Shown here piece after piece: positions 1 through 13,516 of a DNA stretch of 64,000 bases. Below the pieces are notes generated by a model. That model was given only the letters and a program-made list of their open reading frames with translations, searched no databases and was not told the DNA's origin. Every line of letters begins with the position of its first letter. Position 1 is the stretch's first letter. Position numbers and translations under genes: made by a program. The stretch is from Strix aluco (lineage: Eukaryota; Chordata; Aves; Strigiformes; Strigidae). Location: the NCBI RefSeq assembly GCF_031877795.1, contig NC_133933.1:69084003-69148002 (forward strand), given 5' to 3'.

Positions 1-2494
1 TAAAGCAGTGGTTATAAAAAAAAAAAAAACCTAATTAAAAGGCCATATTAAATGATGCCCCCACAGAAAAAGGAAAATAGCTGCTCTAATTTTCTGTATT
101 TTTTGCCGTTGTTTCTAAAAGTGACCTTGAAACTGGAAATGTGCCCATGTTGCTTCCTTACAAAGAGAAAAAGGCAAAACCCACATTTTTTATTTCTTTT
201 GTAATGGTAGCACAAGGTCTCTCTGTATTATATTTTTCTGCAATATATTTTTCAAGAGAAATCTGTGTGACCACACTTCTCAAAGGGTGAGGTTAGGGGG
301 AACCCTAACCAAGGTAGGGTACCATGTAGCGGCACCTGGGGGGTTCATCAGCCCTTACCATCACACAGCAGAAAGGGATCCCATAACAGAACAGCCTGAC
401 CAAGGAGACATGTAATTCTTTTCACACCATGCAAATACTCTGAGGTAAATGTGTTTTAGAAGAGAAAAGGGCTAACTAAGGTTTGCTATTCATTTTTCCC
501 TAATTACCTTTCAAGGCCCTAGGCAGAGAGGTGGCTGTCCCCAGACTGATTGCCTTAGGAAAGAGGGGAAAGCTTCCTCAAAGAAACCTACTGCTTATCC
601 AGCTCCTACACAGGAGATGGAAGGCTTCTGTTCACGTGGAGAAGAAACTACATTTTAAACTTTGTCATGTAAAATGGAGCAAGGACCGACATCTGTGACT
701 GTATTAAAGCCTCAAAAATTTTCCCACTTCTCAGGAACCAGGGGAGTAAGGGGTGTGATCACAGTCACCGGTATGAAAAAGGATTCATTTTAAATGATGT
801 CAACAATCATGTGGTTTCTTGATACCCTCCATAGTCTCAAGGAGAGACTTATATCTGCTTTGTCACTGTACATCTCAGAAGGCAATTTGTGAATATCAGT
901 TCAGTGGTTAGGGAAATGAGTTCAAAACCTTTTATTATAATCAGACTTCAGTAATGTTGGAATGAAAATGCTTAGTTTACCTGAGATATGCTATCATTTT
1001 CATTTAGCTTATCACATCATTCAAACAGCATTGTCTGGAGATAATTACTGAAGAAGACAAGCTCTTGTCTGCCTAAAACACAGCAGCATAAACTCATTTA
1101 CTGCAAATTAAAACAGATGGAAAATTGCTGTTGCTTTTAATATAGCCGCACAAAAAATTAAGTTTGCAAGTATGTTAAAAGTAATTGTAGCAAATGCAAC
1201 ATTGTGGCTTACATCCTATGTCTTAAACAAAGTATTTCAAGCATCCCAGTAAAAATAAGTGAATTTATTCATAAGAAGGAATTGGAAACTGTAAAAGAAA
1301 CACCTCTTCACAAAAGCACTGGATGCCTGTGAACAGCCCCAGGGGGGAAAAAAAAAAATAAATTGAACAAAGATTTCATTAGAATAACTCGGAAAAAAGT
1401 AATAAATATTGAAACAACAAATAAAGAACTTTTATTCTATAAACACACGTATGCATCATCACATGGATGTGAATCATCCCACTAAAACTAAGGAGGCTAC
1501 TTGCCTACCAAAAAATAAATACACTGGTTTATAGAACTGAGAGTGTATGTTCTAGTAAAGGGTGATCTACCATGCCCTGGGGTCTATACATACCCTTTAA
1601 GATTAAATATAACATAATCTGCAGGAATACTTCAGAATCAGACTGTAGCTCAGCCTGACTGGTGAATAGTGATACTTTGTCCACACAAACTTTTTCCTCT
1701 TACATCTGTTGTACACGACAGATCTATCAGAATTAGAACACAGTTCTAACCACAGAAACTACAGGTTCTGCTCTGCTGGGCACATTTGCTAGGCTCTCAG
1801 CATTGTGCTCTGCCTGCCCATCTTCCTGTACCTACAAGAATGTAAAGTTTGGAAAGGCAGTGAAAACTGAAGGGGCACTGTCTGCAGGAAATACATTCAA
1901 TTTAAAGCAAGAGTTAGAGGTATTCACAAGTATTTCACTTATACCAGAATTACCACAACTGTTCGGGTTGGTTTATATTATCCTTACCTTAAAAAAAAAA
2001 TAAAATTGCTCCTCTTCCAGTTCAGGAGGAACTGGCTAACTGAGGGACAGCATGGTGAACTCTACACTAAGTGTTTTGAGAGGAGAAGTACATGATTTTG
2101 CAGTGTTACAGTGCTGCTTAGAGGGGCCCTGTGGGTTGCTCAGCCTATCCCACCCCAAGGTCAGGCTACGGCCAGCGCTGGAGCAGGTCAGTGTGGCTTT
2201 GTCTGGTTGAGGCTTTGAAACCTCCAGGGATAGGGTTTCCTCCAACTCTCAAGGAAGCCTGTTCCCAGGCTGCACTACTCTCCTGGTGGGCATTTTGTTT
2301 CCTAATGCCCAAGCTGAGCACTCATCTTGCTGCCATCATTCCCTTTTGTACCTTCTGTTACCACTGAGTCATTGTAGCTCTGGTGTCACTGTAGGTCCTT
2401 GTCATGAAGTCATAGGCTGCTGTTCAACTGCCTTTGGGCTCCTTTTCATCAGATTATATAAGTCTAGCTCCTCAGCATCTCCTCAGTGATCCTA

Positions 2495-2620
2495 TGCACT
2501 ATAGACCCCTGACCATCCTGGTAGCCCTCCACTCTTGCTCACTCCAGTTTCTTGACATCCTTCTTGAAGTGGGTGGCCAAAACTGTGCAGTTTTCCATAT
2601 TCCATTTGAGTCCACTCTAT
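2495..2620 (-). repeat. CR1-like retroposon fragment, reverse orientation
   Basis: Read on the minus strand, this stretch resembles the CR1 section that in full copies runs through 'CCAGTTCTGG', then 'CAAGAAGGATGT', then 'ACTGGAG' (here AACTGCACAG, CAAGAAGGATGT, AACTGGAG). It is diverged and has no intact open frame, so it is an old truncated copy. The identification comes from remembered CR1 consensus text, not from an alignment. Confidence 0.5.
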
Positions 2621-4394
2621 GAAATAAAAATGTGAGGAAATGATCTCTTTCACTTGAAATAATTTTGAAGATGACTTTGAACTCATGATGTTCTGAAGGT
2701 GACTGTGGCCAATGATGTTACTTTCAGAGTGCTGGCTTTAACTCGAAACAGCCAGGAAGAAAGAAAGACCTGAGGGAGAAAAGAAAGACAAATGCAGGAG
2801 TAGACTAAGGAAAAAGGATCACTCCTAGGGGCAGTGGAAAGTATGGAAAGAAGACAGAGGAAAAGCAAGACTGAAAAGGAGCAAGGGAGCAGTGCAGAAA
2901 TATGTATGTTGCTCAGGAGCTTTACTATGACAGTCCTTGAAACATATCTTTAATTTATTTCAGTCCCTTTATAACGCTGTAGGAGCATTACATTTCTGTT
3001 TTGGAGGGGGAGTTCCAAAATACCCTCGCTCAGGTATTTTGTCTTGGCTTTCCATGCTGCCCACTTGCAGCATCCAGGCTTGCCTCTGCCTCCCAGCTGA
3101 CTGAGGAATTGACTGAATAAGGAGAACCAAATCTGGAATTTTAATTGGTCCTTCTGGAAATGCTATTTGAAGTCTTCCAAAACAATGAATAAATTGTCCA
3201 TACAAGGACTTCCTCTAAAAATGACTTCACTGCATTGAGGGCAGTACACTACCCTCCCCACAACTCTGCAAAGATCTGACTAACAACTTGCTCAAGAGCT
3301 AATGCATAAGCAGAACTTCATTTTACACAAGAAAAACTGTCATATTTTTGGACTTGGCTTCTGGCAAAAAAAAATATTTAAACATCACGTGACAAAACCA
3401 AAGAAAGTGAACAACCCTGACATCACGAGGGTTGGCAGTGTACTCCAGTCCATCCAATGTTTATGGAAAGATGAGGGCTAACTTCTCTCCTGAGCATGGT
3501 AAATCTCCTCAGATCTGTGCATGGTAAAGAAGTGCCTTGCGAGGCAGGATCAGAAGGGGCTTTCATCATGTTGACCCCTTGCTGCCTTGCATACTTCCCT
3601 GAAGTTTTTGTAGTGCAGATGGGACTGTATCCCAGAGTTTCTGAAGTCAAAAGAGAACCAATTCCCATCAGAAAAGACAGCCTGGAAAATAGCTTTCTCT
3701 TTTTATAGAAGTCAGAGCGTTGTTTGTGATTCTTGCAGCCCAGAATGGCTCCACAACACTCTGCAGTGTCAGGGGGATGTTGTGCTGTGCACGACCTGAC
3801 TCCAGCTGTTGTGCCGTGTTGCTATGTGCTCATGCTGACAGCTGCTGTGTTTTGCTCCAAATTAGTGCCTGCCTTTTGCTCCGGAGTGAAGTAATACCTA
3901 CACTTAGGGCCAGATTCCAACTCACTATGGAAATGCCACCAAAACAAGTGAAAATACTACCAAAACAGATGCTTTGTACCCATTTCCTGATCAGTCACAC
4001 GATACTTCCTCTTTCTATATGGAGTTCCCCACGCACTCCCACACCAGTTCCCTTTTTTTTTTTTTTTTCTTTCCTAACAGTCTAAACATTTCGTGTTGTG
4101 AAAAGAATTCAGTATCTCAGCAGTTCCACATTTCTTGTAAGCCGGCCCCACAGAAGTGTCAGAATGCTGAGCCATGCTCATGAATGACGGTGTACAGCCT
4201 GGAAGCCTGGTTTTCTTCCTGTGCAGCCAATTCACAGTAAAATGTGATTTTTTAAATCTATTTAAAGATCTTCTGGTAAAATTATACTGAGTGATGAAAG
4301 AAGACCTTTTACAAGTCAATAGCTGTAATATATTGATAAAATAGTTTCTAATCAGTTTAGTATTCTTAAATTGCTTTAAGAGCATTTGAATTGC

Positions 4395-4475
4395 CACTTT
4401 GGTCCAACCAAAGGTCCACATAGCCCAGGATCTCATCTCCACTAATGGTCAGTGTCAGATACCACACCGAGGTGT
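4395..4475. repeat. Old interspersed repeat fragment, probably CR1
   Basis: The segment with 'AAAGGTCCACATAGCCCAGG' followed by 'ATCTCATCTCC' resembles a widespread sauropsid CR1 fragment (AGGTCCATCTAGCCCAG, TCCTGTCTCC). It is short and diverged. Family and orientation are uncertain. Confidence 0.4.
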
Positions 4476-7015
4476 TTCTCAACCTGTGGCAGTACTGGTA
4501 GTCCATTAAACATCAGATGGTGATCTGAAAAATAGTCACTTTTTTTTTTCTAAGTAATCAGTCAAGCAAAAGAAACACAGAAATAAAAGTAATAATACTC
4601 TCAAAACATTCTTGAAAAAGGCAAGTGAGTGAAGATTCAAAGCTTAGCTTCATTGCAGTGTTGGTGAATTTAAACTTTATAGCTGTGTTACACAAGGTGG
4701 TGGATGGATAGTTTTCCAGAAACCTAATACCTGAATTAACAGGATTTGAGAGTCACTGTTAATGGGGAAGGCACAAGACACTCAGAAACGCTCAGAGAAG
4801 TTGATTTCCTATCCCTGCAGCCACAAATAGGCTTACACAATAAAGTGGGACCTGATGTCTCAGGCTCATAATATTCTTCAATATTTAAAACCACCACATC
4901 TGAAAATGTGTATAAAGAAAAAATACTCATTATATTAATGAATTAATGTTGGTTCTCACAGTTTCTAACATCATAACAGCCTTCCCCCTCAAGAGCAAAT
5001 CACATTTTCCTATTAAGCTGCCTTTAACAAATGCGTTCACTGGTTCATTAGTCATTACTGTACATATAAGTACATTCCAGTGAGCACAAATGCACAAACA
5101 GAAGTCCTTTTATATTATTCTATGACTCAGCTCACACAGCCAAAGTGACTTGGAAGTTTACTAGTTGTGGTTGCAGCACCTAAAGACAAATATACTTGAA
5201 ATAACCAGGGTGAATGCTCTGGGGCTTGAGTGATTACAGATCTTTCATCAGTGTGACCTGAGACTAGATGAGAGAGTTCTAAGTTCTGTGTGTGCTGTTC
5301 AAATTAGAAAAGTTAAACACAATAGGATAAATAAAACCAAAATAATAAATTAAAACCATGATCACAGTGATAAATATATATGTACACTTAATAATAAATA
5401 TGAGAAAAACATGGTCTCTAAAAAATACTTCAGAGTGCTACCTCCAGAGAAAACTGAGCATACTTTACTACCATTTTGAAGCAGGTATAGTGAAATCGAA
5501 AAAGAATTATGCAGATACAGAGTTACTACTTGGCTGAATCTGGCATATGCAGCTCATTGTGTACTTTATACTTTCATATCTCAAACACTGGCACAAGCAA
5601 ACTTTCTTCCTTTCTGAGAAATTATCTTCCTTGCTCTGCTCCTTGTCTGCCTATACAACATTTCTGTAAAAAGCACTAAGAATCTCAAAATTGTGGAACA
5701 GGTCAAAACTAGAGTGTTATTTGCAAACCTCATGGAACTTGGGAGAAGAGAGCATTTGATTTTAATTCAGAGTCCAACAGCTGTGATTTAAACCACTGTT
5801 TTGAGTCAGCAGTCTGGGTCAGTCCCTAAATGAGCAAAACTGTTGTCAGGTTTTGCCTTGTAGGAGGTGGGCTATATGTCCAATGAGTTGAGCATGGGAT
5901 TGAAAGTCACAAGCCCTACAAAATGTTTATTCTATTTCAGGCTCATCATATGACAATGACCCAAGTCATCTTCCCCATCAACTTCCCCATCTCTTCATTC
6001 TTTAAAATGCCACTGTTAATATTTGCCTGTGTGAGGGTTTAGAGAGCTCTGGATAAAAAAACATGCGTAAGTGAAAACCATTGCTAAGTGAAATTCATGA
6101 ATAACAGCACTAGTAACACAATTCCCTATAACTGTAGGGAAGTCCTCAGTGCTATGCTTTGCAAGTGACTAGAGCTGCCACTGGCAGCTACACTGTGCAC
6201 AGCTTTTCTGTATTTAAACAGTGTATTTGCCCTCAGTGGTTCATCTGTCTACACAAGTGGTACAACACTAAAGGCCAAAAGTCTTGTTTTCAATCCTCTA
6301 TCTCACTGGACAGTACTTTGCTTAACCTCTTTATGCTTCAGTTTCTTCACCTGGAACTTTATCTGTATGTCTAAAGAACCCCACTGTCAACAAAATACAA
6401 CCTGCTTAGTAATGTTTCCTATATTGCAGCAGGCTGAGACGTGTTTGCAACATGTCAGAGTTCCTGGAGTTAATTCTTCTGATACCCTATTAAAAATATA
6501 CGGAGACGGTTGATTCTTTTTCTCCTTTTTTTTTTTTTTTTTGTCCCTAAAAAAATATTCTACAGCATTATTAAGCCTATCTTGTATGAGAGATCAATGC
6601 ATGATACTCAGCTAGGCAGAGAGGTTCATCTCACTGCAGGTATAGAGATTAGCGTCATGCTGAGAATTACGCACCAGTCACACTGCATTCGCCAGTAATC
6701 CAATATGCTAGACCTGCTCTTCCCCATTCCTATATGCAAATATTTTCTGGAAGCACAGTGTTACAAGGTTCTGATGGGAAGCTTTACAGAAGAATCAGCA
6801 ACTACTTGGAGCGTGGCACACTTCCAAATCTGTATCCTTTTTTTACGAGGTTAAAATGACAGCGCAGCCAACGTGTGTAAGATCAGTGGTACTATGGTTA
6901 CTGTTTGCCTTGCACACTGACTAAACGGGCTGGGATACACATCTGCCTCCAGCTTCAGCTGTGCCAGCTGCGGAGGCTGTGCCCAGGTGCTCATCACCTG
7001 GCTGATGAATGCGAG

Positions 7016-7035
7016 TTAGTGGGAGCTCCCACTAA
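7016..7035. repeat. 20-bp perfect palindrome
   Basis: TTAGTGGGAG is followed directly by its exact reverse complement, CTCCCACTAA, with no spacer. The flanking bases 7015 and 7036 do not pair, so the symmetry stops sharply. It contains a SacI-type core (GAGCTC). No function is evident. Confidence 0.9.
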
Positions 7036-10000
7036 TGGAGATCTGCCAGCTGATTCAAGGGTTGGCAACACCCAACATATGGGTGCTGAGGAGCAGCTGC
7101 AGATGCACTGGGGCAAGGAAGCCCTTGGTGAAGTCTGGAAAGGTCATATACTCACAGCATGTGGTCTATTGCATGGTTATGCATGGGTGGGCGTCTGTGA
7201 TTGTCAAAACCTCATGATTCTTATCCTTGAATTGGATGAAAATTTTGAAATAGTCAATCTTTAGTTAAGAGGAAGAGATAAGAAATCTCAGAGGTAAAGT
7301 TATTGGACCTGATATACATAGCAGCAATGCAAGTCTGTGTAATGGAGACAGCCAGGCTAGATGTTCTAGCAGCTCCTTTTGGTCTCATAAACCTATGGCC
7401 AAAACATTTGAGCTTGGCTGTCTGAAGTTAAGCTCTTCTTTGTGGAATCACGTAAAGCATTTACAAAAAAGTAAAGGCAGCTTCTATCAAAGTAAATGAA
7501 ACCCGTATCAAAGGTTGCCAATTCACTTTAGGGCTTAAGGTGTTAAAAAAAAAATCAGACTAATTGGAATGCTACAAAGAGATTCACAGTGCAGTGAATG
7601 ACTGAACAGGTTTGAAAATAGCATCTGGAAGTGAAAAAAATAATGCTGCAGATGTTTGTGGCTTTTTCTTTTTGTGTCTGCCTGTGAAACAGCTGTGGGA
7701 CTTTTTTGTCTTACAGTAATATTCTTTGTGATTGGGCACTGCGGGAAAAGCACTTTTCTGGAATTTCCAACATGCTGGACGGTGGCAGGTGACGCTACCA
7801 GTTGCCAGTTCAATGTAGATACAGTAATACTTCCTTCCCTTCCCCACAAATCTGGATTTAGGTCCTTTCTTGAATCACAACCTTTTAGGTTTTTTTGCTG
7901 TGGAAAGGGAACCGGGGCTATAGTTGCATCAGATATTTAAGCAGGATTCCACCAAGGTATAGCAGTTGCCTGCAGTGCCTGCTCTGGCTCTTGCCATCCT
8001 AAATTGTCTCTTTACAATGCTTGTAATTACGTGAATGAGGTTGGCAGATATGGAATAAATACTGCTGTACAGTCATCTTTATCCAGTTATTAGAATGGGA
8101 GAAAGTTAACTTTGCATTTAGATTTTGGTTCTGCCACAGACTTCCCTCAGATGAGACACATTGTCTACCCTGTGGTTTAATTCCCACTTTTATAAAATAG
8201 AACTAATATTTTCACATCTCTCTGAGTTTGTATCAGGCACAGTGCAAGGCAAGATAACGTCAACTAATTTCAGGAAAGCTGGTATGTCTTGTCTATCCAG
8301 CACAATACAGAACCACACAGGGCCACTAGCTGGAAGCCACGATGTACATCATTCATCCTTGAGGAGCACTATGGAGCATTATACCAATGTTACAAGTCTT
8401 CTTCCAGGTCCATAGCTAGACTGGACTGAGCCAGGTCAGGAATCTCTGCCTATCATGTATGGTATTTAAACTTGCCCTAAGGTTTCATCTTTTCATATAA
8501 ATATGTATAAATCAGGAAAAAAAATGACCAAATCTCTCAATATGATCCTCTAAATTAATCCATATCTTTCACATGTGAAGATTAAGACATAAGAAAAAAA
8601 CCAATCATGTGTAATTCAAAAAAGCCTCTTCCTATCTGTGAGTTTCAGGCCCAAATTCCTTCAACTAAACATTAGACACTGCCCAATTTAGGCCACAGAT
8701 GCACAGAGATGCCTCCAGCGTGCCTGTTTGTCTCTTCTGACCAAGGAGGGTACCTTTGGTAACTATATGTCTAACTCAAATGCCAAAACTTAAGAAAGGT
8801 AAATATATTATGAATGAATATATAAATATTTTTACTCCATTTTGGACCACTTACCTAGGGCAAAATTAATACTTCTTCCCTCACCCTCTAGCTTAGACTA
8901 ATTAGTCTACCCTCAGAAATACTGTAATAACCCCACTGAAAGCAAAGGACCCAGATAACTGTGGCAAATATGTCCTAAAATTATAGATCATGGGAGAGAA
9001 ATCCCTATGCATAAAGCCTGTTTAGCATGTATGTTTTGCATCCTTCTGCCCAGGAAGCCTCTTACAATTCCTGAAAGAAAATCTCCTAGAAATAATAAGG
9101 AATATTAAAGCAGTCAACATAATGGCAAGAGACACAGTGATATCACCAAGAGGAAAAGCATTAAGACCTGATAGTGTGAGCCTCCCTTTAGCTGGCCTCT
9201 GTTTTCATATCCAATTCATCTCGGAGAATCCAAGTTGCTGTTTTGAGTTAGCAGCCAGATGAACCTCTCTCTAGCAGAAATTCCTCTCTTTGACTAATTT
9301 GCTCACTATTTACAGCATTTGGTGCCTTAACTCCAATGTTGCTGGAGGGCTTACAGGCTTAAAGAGATCTTTCTTTTAAGATAATGAACCAGAATGGTGA
9401 TGATAGGGGCTTTGTATACACATAAAAGGCATTGAGATACCATGGTAGCAAACACCTCGTGGAACACTAGATGAAGAGATAAGGGAAAGAGAGATGACCT
9501 TGATAGGTTAGATCAGTGATCATTTGTATTTTAGCACATATGTTCAAGTAAGAGGTACAAGGAAACTTGCTCAGATTGTGTCCTTGATAGAAGATGCCTA
9601 AATCCATCTCTGCTATTATCCTTCAAAAGTTTTGCAAGGAAAATCTGAGTGCCAGAGCCTGCAGACAGTGCATGCTTACACTATTCATTCTGGAGCATGT
9701 AACAGCTCCTCATGTACCAGCTGCCTTGTGACCAAAGGAAACCAGCAGACTGAATTCATAGCATCACTAAGAATCTTCATTTTTCCCACAAACCTTTTTT
9801 ATCACCTCTCCATCTAATGTGTTCACCTCCTTTGCCATACTAGCGTTATTTAGTTCTGGTAAGACCAAACTCTGTGCAGTCACAACACGTTATTTTAAGT
9901 TCATAACAATAATGAATTCTAGTATCTGTCATCCAACCTGGTTTTATGAGGACTCTAAGCTAGAGAGGCTACACAATAGTGCAAGGATTTATACTAACCT

Positions 10001-12719
10001 GGGGCAGGGGGCACACTCAGAGAAAGGCATACAAATGTGCTTCTGCTGCAGTCACCCCTCTCTGAGTGCTACGGGCTGAGATACCTGCAACTTTTGCTCA
10101 TAAAGTCACAGTGACAACAACTCCATGCGTTAGACTCAAATCAGTGTGCTGGAATTAAAAGTGGAAGTTAGGGCATCGTTTATCAGCTATTTTAACTAGA
10201 GTTCAGTGCATCTAAAGGATGCTGTAATTTTCCACTGCTTTCTACAAGGACAGGAATTACTTTTTCCTCAGTACAGCCCTGCATCACTCTGTGATCCTGT
10301 GTGCATAATCCCTTGGCACTAAAGCCTCTTATTGACAATGCAGTAAACCTGCTCCGTAAGCATCAGAAAAGGGAAATAAAAGATGTTCCAAATTTGTGTT
10401 TGGCAAAATATGACACTGAAATCAATTAGATCTTTCCAGATCAATAGGGGCCTCAGTCAATAAACCTCCTGTCAGAACAATGTCTAGCAGACCTGTTGAC
10501 AACATTCAAAAGCTCCTGATTTAAAATCTCTGTTGGGGTTGTTATTAACGCTGTTACTCAGTTCCTCATCTATTTGCTGCTACTTGTAGACATAATTTGT
10601 GGAGGCAGTCTGAAGGTCTTGACTGAAAGTTTTGGCTGTTGCACATGAAACTTTATTACAAGGTCAGAGACAAGAACTTGTATGTTGGGGATTTACAGGA
10701 GGAAAATAAAAGCTTTTGAGATTTTGTTTCAGAAGACAGATGCTGTTAGGAGTGCCATCACCCTTTGCATTTGGGGGCTATGTCATTCCTGCAGTCCAAG
10801 CCTTGAATTCCATCTTTGTTTAATTAACCCAAAGCCAAATACTGCTGAAAATATTTGGAGAATTTGGGGAAGCTTCCTTACAGGGTCAGCCAAGTAATTC
10901 TAGGAACAGTTCAACCTGCTGCATCCTAAGGTCTTGATTCCGCAAGATAAGTAAGCAGGAATTCATTCATTCAGCATTGAATTCATTGCCAAACTGAAGT
11001 TCAGAAGCTATCAGAGAATCTAATTCCTGAAGGATGGAGGCACTGAATTACATTCATAACTCTTCCTCTACAGCAGACAGTGAGGACCGGGACAGAATCA
11101 GACGAGGAGAGCTCACAAATTCCAGTTACCATGTGGGCTGCTGAAGCCTCTGACCTTCCTGAAGGGCAAGAGGGAAAAGTTTCTGTGTGCCTTGTAAACA
11201 CTGTCAGGCAGGATTAACATCTGTCTGTCCACCACACATGAAGAAACCCTCTAAACAGTGAGACTTCTCTAGGGAGACAAATTTCCAGAGTCCAGCTACT
11301 GCTGAAGGCGCTTTGAACTGCACTGGCCAACACAGGCCCACACTAGTGATGTGCGTGTGCTCATTCTTGAAGATAAATTGAATCACATCCCTCCTGGCTT
11401 TACGTTGGGCACGTCCCAGTCTCTGTGCCAGCAGGACCCTGGGGTTACCCATACCGGTAAGCCAGCATGTTGTGCCTGCTCTGCCATTATGCCTAGGTCA
11501 CCCACGTTTCCAGCAGAGTCTGTGTCTTTCTGCATCTCTCACAGCCCAGCAGCAGGGCCCTGGTTTGGATGCTGGCGTGGTGAAGAGCTTGATGAGTATC
11601 TGTTTACCTAGTGGTACTTCTACACGGAATACAGTTATTTGGCAGAGTCAAATGCTTTACACTAAGTTACAAATCAAATCAGTTATTTCTTCTTGCCAGT
11701 AAGCAGCAGTTCCTGGGGTTTTGTGAGCTGGTTAAACTCTGTGACTAAAAAACCAGTAGCACTCTCTCAGAAGTGCAATATAAGACTATTAGAATGAAGG
11801 TATGGGCCCAAGGTCCGTGTAGGTCAGCCTGGGTTACCGGCACCAGCTAACAGTGCACTGCTAACGGAGAGGGCAAGAACAGGCAAGTATTCAGTGATTT
11901 GCCCCCAAAACAGCCCAGGCTCCCGGGAATTTGTGGTCCAGGAACATTCCAGGTCAGACACACCACCTTTGTAACCAAATCTTTTTTTTTTTTTTTTTTT
12001 TTCCCTGTTGATTTGTCCAGCTATTCTTGAACCTGTCCAGACTTTTGTTGTGCACACACCCTGGGGCAAGGAGTTCTATAACTTTTAATTTTCCTTGTGT
12101 GGAGTCTCCCTTTATTTTCAGTGTCCACCTTCTACTTTATTTTTATTCAATTTGCTTTGAAAAATTATTGATTTAGAAGTTCAGGACAATTTGTCAAAAC
12201 TTGAGCCTGAGGGAGAAAAATAATGAGAGTGTAAACCATCACTGTAATTTTTGATTCTTCTCCTGTATTTACTTCATAGCTGTACACTTCTAACCCACTG
12301 ACTATACAAATTTTTGATGCAAACCCTTGCAATTTATTGAGATTTTTCACAATGCCAGATGCTTTTCTGTTAAGACTTGACTTGCGAATAAGGGTATCTT
12401 TGGGTACCTTTTCCTTGCTTGTGTTCTTTTGCCCGTTTCCACTGCAGAAGGGTTTGCTGCTATCGTTGTAGAGCAAAGTTTTAAAACGCAACCTTAGGAC
12501 ACTCAGGCTTTTAAGCCCAACCCCGGGCTTTTGAGAACCCAGCTCATGACTTTAAAACGCGGCGTGAATTACAAATAATAGTAACTTGTCCCTTGGGAAG
12601 AATTCCTCCCTTCCACATTAAAAACGCTGCCGCCGGACCGGAGGACGAGCGGCACCCCCGGCACAGGGAGGGGGCGAGGGCCGGCAGGTGGGTGCCGGGG
12701 GGGGCGGGAGGGAGGGACA

Positions 12720-12736
12720 GACGGACGGACGGACGG
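12720..12736. repeat. (GACG)4 microsatellite
   Basis: Four perfect GACG units in the upstream part of the CpG island. Short and probably [14 protein letters not shown]. Confidence 0.9.
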
Positions 12737-12785
12737 GGGGACACCGAGTTCCCGCGGCGGGGCGCGGCCGGGGGTGCGCGGCGCC

Positions 12786-12813
12786 GGGCCGGGCCGGGCC
12801 GGGCTGGGTCGGG
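12786..12813 (+). repeat. G-quadruplex-type GGGCC array
   Basis: Six GGG runs are separated by two-base loops (CC, CC, CC, CT, TC). This satisfies the standard G3+N1-7 quadruplex rule on the plus strand more than once over. It lies about 0.5 kb upstream of the putative TATA box of the alternative SGK1 promoter. In-cell folding is not shown. Confidence 0.8.
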
Positions 12814-13197
12814 CGGTGGCGGAGCGGAGCCGCGCGGGCGGGGGGCGCCGCCGGGGCGCTGCCGGCGGAAGGCGCTGGGTGCCAGGTCGGAGCGGGGCGC
12901 CGGTCCCGCCCCGGCGCTATCCGGCCGGCAGCCGCGGCCCTCCCCGCCCCGGCGGCAGCGGTACCCCCCCGCCCCGCCTCTGCCCCGCCGGCGCGGGGAC
13001 TTTTGGGGGGGGGAGGGGAACGACACACACGATATGGACACAGGACCCGTGCCGTGGGTGCGCGGCCGCTCGCCCCGCGCCGTGGCGGGGCGGGGGGGTG
13101 GGCAGTGCCTCCTGCCGTGGGGCAGGGTTAGCCGCGGCCGGCAGTTCGGTTAGGGCCGGAGTGCCCCCCCCCTCCTCTCCCCTCCCCCGCCGCTGCC

Positions 13198-13236
13198 CGT
13201 GCGTGTGTGTGTGTGTGTGTGTGTGCGTGCGCGCGC
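13198..13236. repeat. (TG)n/(CG)n alternating run, Z-DNA-prone
   Basis: Thirty-nine bases of strict pyrimidine-purine alternation: CG/TG, a long TG run, then CGTGCGCGCGC. Such tracts favour left-handed DNA under negative supercoiling. It ends 66 bp before the TTTATAA box at 13303. Confidence 0.85.
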
Positions 13237-13302
13237 TGATTACAGTAATTTTGAGGGCGATGTTGCAACGGGGCAGAGTGTGCGGGGCGGCCCGTGCCGA
13301 AC

Positions 13303-13309
13303 TTTATAA
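13303..13309 (+). promoter_or_regulatory. Putative TATA box of alternative SGK1 promoter
   Basis: TTTATAA in an otherwise very GC-rich stretch, about 208 bp before the alternative start codon at 13517. Conventional spacing would place transcription initiation near 13330-13340, giving a 5' UTR of roughly 180 bases. No transcript evidence is available. Confidence 0.45.
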
Positions 13310-13516
13310 CGCTCCTGCATGTCAGCCGCCCTCGGTATTGCGCCCGTAAACGGGTCAGCGGGAGCGACGGCCGGTCTCGCCGCCCTCGCCGCCTCCCTCC
13401 TGCCTCCGGGCCGCCCGGCCACCAAGGGCAGTTATTTGGGATTACGGCGGCGGCCGGGAGCCCCGTCCCAGCCTCAGCGCTGCCGCGCCCCGCCCGGGGT
13501 CCCGGCAGGGAGCGAG

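Larger units (their letters stand above)
1..12590. other. Non-coding 5' flank of SGK1
   Basis: AT-rich sequence with only short, unconvincing open frames on both strands. No frame resembles a known protein and none has a supported exon structure. It contains at least two old CR1-like fragments, listed separately, plus poly-A/T runs. In mammals a long SGK1 isoform starts from exons far upstream of the main promoter. I looked for that N-terminus here by eye and did not see it, but short exons could be missed. Enhancers are plausible but cannot be recognised from one genome. Confidence 0.6.
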
